Of a stretch of 29,295 nt of DNA, positions 28,850 through 29,295 are shown one piece after another; the stretch's first letter is position 1; every line of letters begins with the position of its first letter. The notes beneath the pieces were generated by a model. The model worked only from the letters and a program-made list of their open reading frames with translations, was not told where the DNA came from and ran no database searches. Source of the DNA: a virus; IMG/VR virus record IMGVR_UViG_3300009129_000068, positions 1 to 29,295 of that record. One strand, written 5' to 3'. Made by a program: the position numbers and the translations under genes.

Positions 28850-28878
28850 TTGCAAACATGAAAAAACTTATCTAGTAT
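28850..28878 (+). promoter_or_regulatory. Promoter for the structured leader and the small-gene operon
   Basis: -35 TTGCAA at 28850-28855, 17-base spacer, -10 TAGTAT at 28873-28878. The expected start is near 28885, at the first hairpin. The -10 is the same as those at 21625 and 23816. Confidence 0.75.
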
Positions 28879-28884
28879 TGAATT

Positions 28885-29009
28885 GTGACCTGATCACAGC
28901 ACTGTGCAAAAGTGCAAACAATTACAGCGGTTAAGAGTTTTCTGTTGTTCGACTCTGTACCGTATCTTAAACCACCTTGGTTCCCGTTGTAGCGGTATTG
29001 CACCAGGGT
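28885..29009 (+). ncRNA. Structured leader RNA (four adjacent hairpins)
   Basis: Starting at or next to the predicted transcript start: TGTGA/TCACA (28884-28888, 28894-28898); GCACT/AGTGC (28899-28903, 28911-28915); GGTTAAGA/TCTTAAACC (28929-28936, 28965-28973, one bulge); ACCTTGGT/ACCAGGGT (28974-28981, 29002-29009, one G-U pair) around CCG/CGG. No ORF of note on the + strand. The helices abut without spacers. It may be an antitermination (put-like), attenuator or small-RNA element. Confidence 0.5.
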
Positions 29010-29031
29010 CGAACACCAGAGAGCTTTTATT

Positions 29032-29118
29032 ATGAAATTTGAAGACACAAAACCCCAATTGATCGAAGCGTGGGCTATTGCCTGCATTAAAGCTAAGCTT
29101 AAAAAGGAGGGTAAGTAA
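29032..29118 (+). CDS. 28-aa peptide ahead of the membrane protein
   Basis: ATG 29032 to TAA 29118 with AGAGAG upstream encodes a helical peptide (MKFEDTKPQLIEAWAIACIK, then AKLKKEGK). It ends in the AGGAGGG ribosome site and stop of the next gene, so the two are coupled. It might be a leader or a short functional peptide; not recognised. Confidence 0.4.
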   Translation: MKFEDTKPQLIEAWAIACIKAKLKKEGK

Positions 29119-29292
29119 ATGGAGCGATTAAAAGCGTTTTTATTTATCGTATGCACCCCATTAATTGGACAGCATTACGTTGTGTGGTGCTTTAAGGGTA
29201 ACTTTATTCCCGATGATGAATATGGTTTTAGTGCTGTTATTGCGGTTGGCTGCATTATTTTTATGTCTGCAATATATAGGGAGGCCAAATAA
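29119..29292 (+). CDS. Small membrane protein, 57 aa
   Basis: ATG 29119 directly follows the previous stop and has AGGAGGG about 8 bases upstream. It encodes two hydrophobic segments, FLFIVCTPLIGQHYVVW (residues 7-23) and FSAVIAVGCIIFMSAIY (37-53), separated by a polar loop (KGNFIPDDEYG). It may be a two-span membrane protein; holin-like size is noted but nothing proves it. A further ATG at 29293-29295 starts the next gene, cut by the window edge. Confidence 0.55.
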   Translation: MERLKAFLFIVCTPLIGQHYVVWCFKGNFIPDDEYGFSAVIAVGCIIFMSAIYREAK

Positions 29293-29295
29293 ATG

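Noticed and set aside
28884-28898. TGTGA-N5-TCACA, CRP-site-like
   Set aside because: The CRP site needs six bases between half-sites; here there are five, and the site lies at the transcript start, where an RNA hairpin is the better reading.
28872-29156. 94-aa minus-strand frame
   Set aside because: Runs against the promoter, the leader RNA and two coupled + strand genes; no domain or ribosome site.

Overview
The window is part of a double-stranded DNA phage or prophage genome with a P22/Sf6-type short-tailed (podovirus) virion. A moderately AT-rich, gammaproteobacterial-looking host fits the base composition, the Shine-Dalgarno sites, the SSB tail and the DnaB type; a marine host is only a guess. 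The genes are packed tightly, with many ATGA, GTGA or TAATG stop/start overlaps. No integrase, lysis genes, tRNA gene, IS element or CRISPR array was found.

Layout. (1) 1-3235, + strand: the tail of a virion-type protein cut by the left edge, then seven small genes, mostly unknown, one resembling a fibre-tail adaptor. (2) 3235-18899, + strand: packaging and virion genes in P22 order: small terminase, large terminase, portal, a small gene, scaffold, major capsid, a terminator, gp4-like connector, gp10-like plug, a needle-like protein, five small mostly beta-rich genes, three ejection-type proteins, a short head-binding fibre and a LamG-like protein. (3) 21596-18917, - strand: a leftward early operon with an unknown first gene, a terminator, small genes, an unknown recombination-linked protein, a YqaJ/lambda-type exonuclease, SSB and a zinc-ribbon protein. 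(4) 21600-21707: divergent promoters whose -35 boxes share one 17-bp palindrome, as in a lambdoid switch. (5) 21707-29295, + strand: a Cro-like gene, many small proteins (several single-span membrane peptides), a second Cro-like protein, a non-coding block of about 480 bases, then KilA-N, YopX, a DUF1376 replication protein carrying iteron-like repeats, and a DnaB-type helicase. The window closes with another promoter, a structured leader and small genes running off the right edge.

How it works together: the exonuclease, SSB and possibly the unknown 169-aa protein would handle recombination. The DUF1376 protein would open an origin inside its own gene and load the helicase. The terminase would package DNA through the portal into a scaffold-built head, and the gp4/gp10/needle proteins would close it.

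The most interesting content is RNA. The strongest candidate is a large structured RNA at about 23828-24262, preceded by a good promoter whose predicted start falls on the first base of an 8-bp helix. A second promoter-led structured leader lies at 28885-29009, and a junction-plus-pseudoknot leader that could mask the Shine-Dalgarno of the replication gene lies at 26671-26764. All structures were found by eye; no folding or database search was run.
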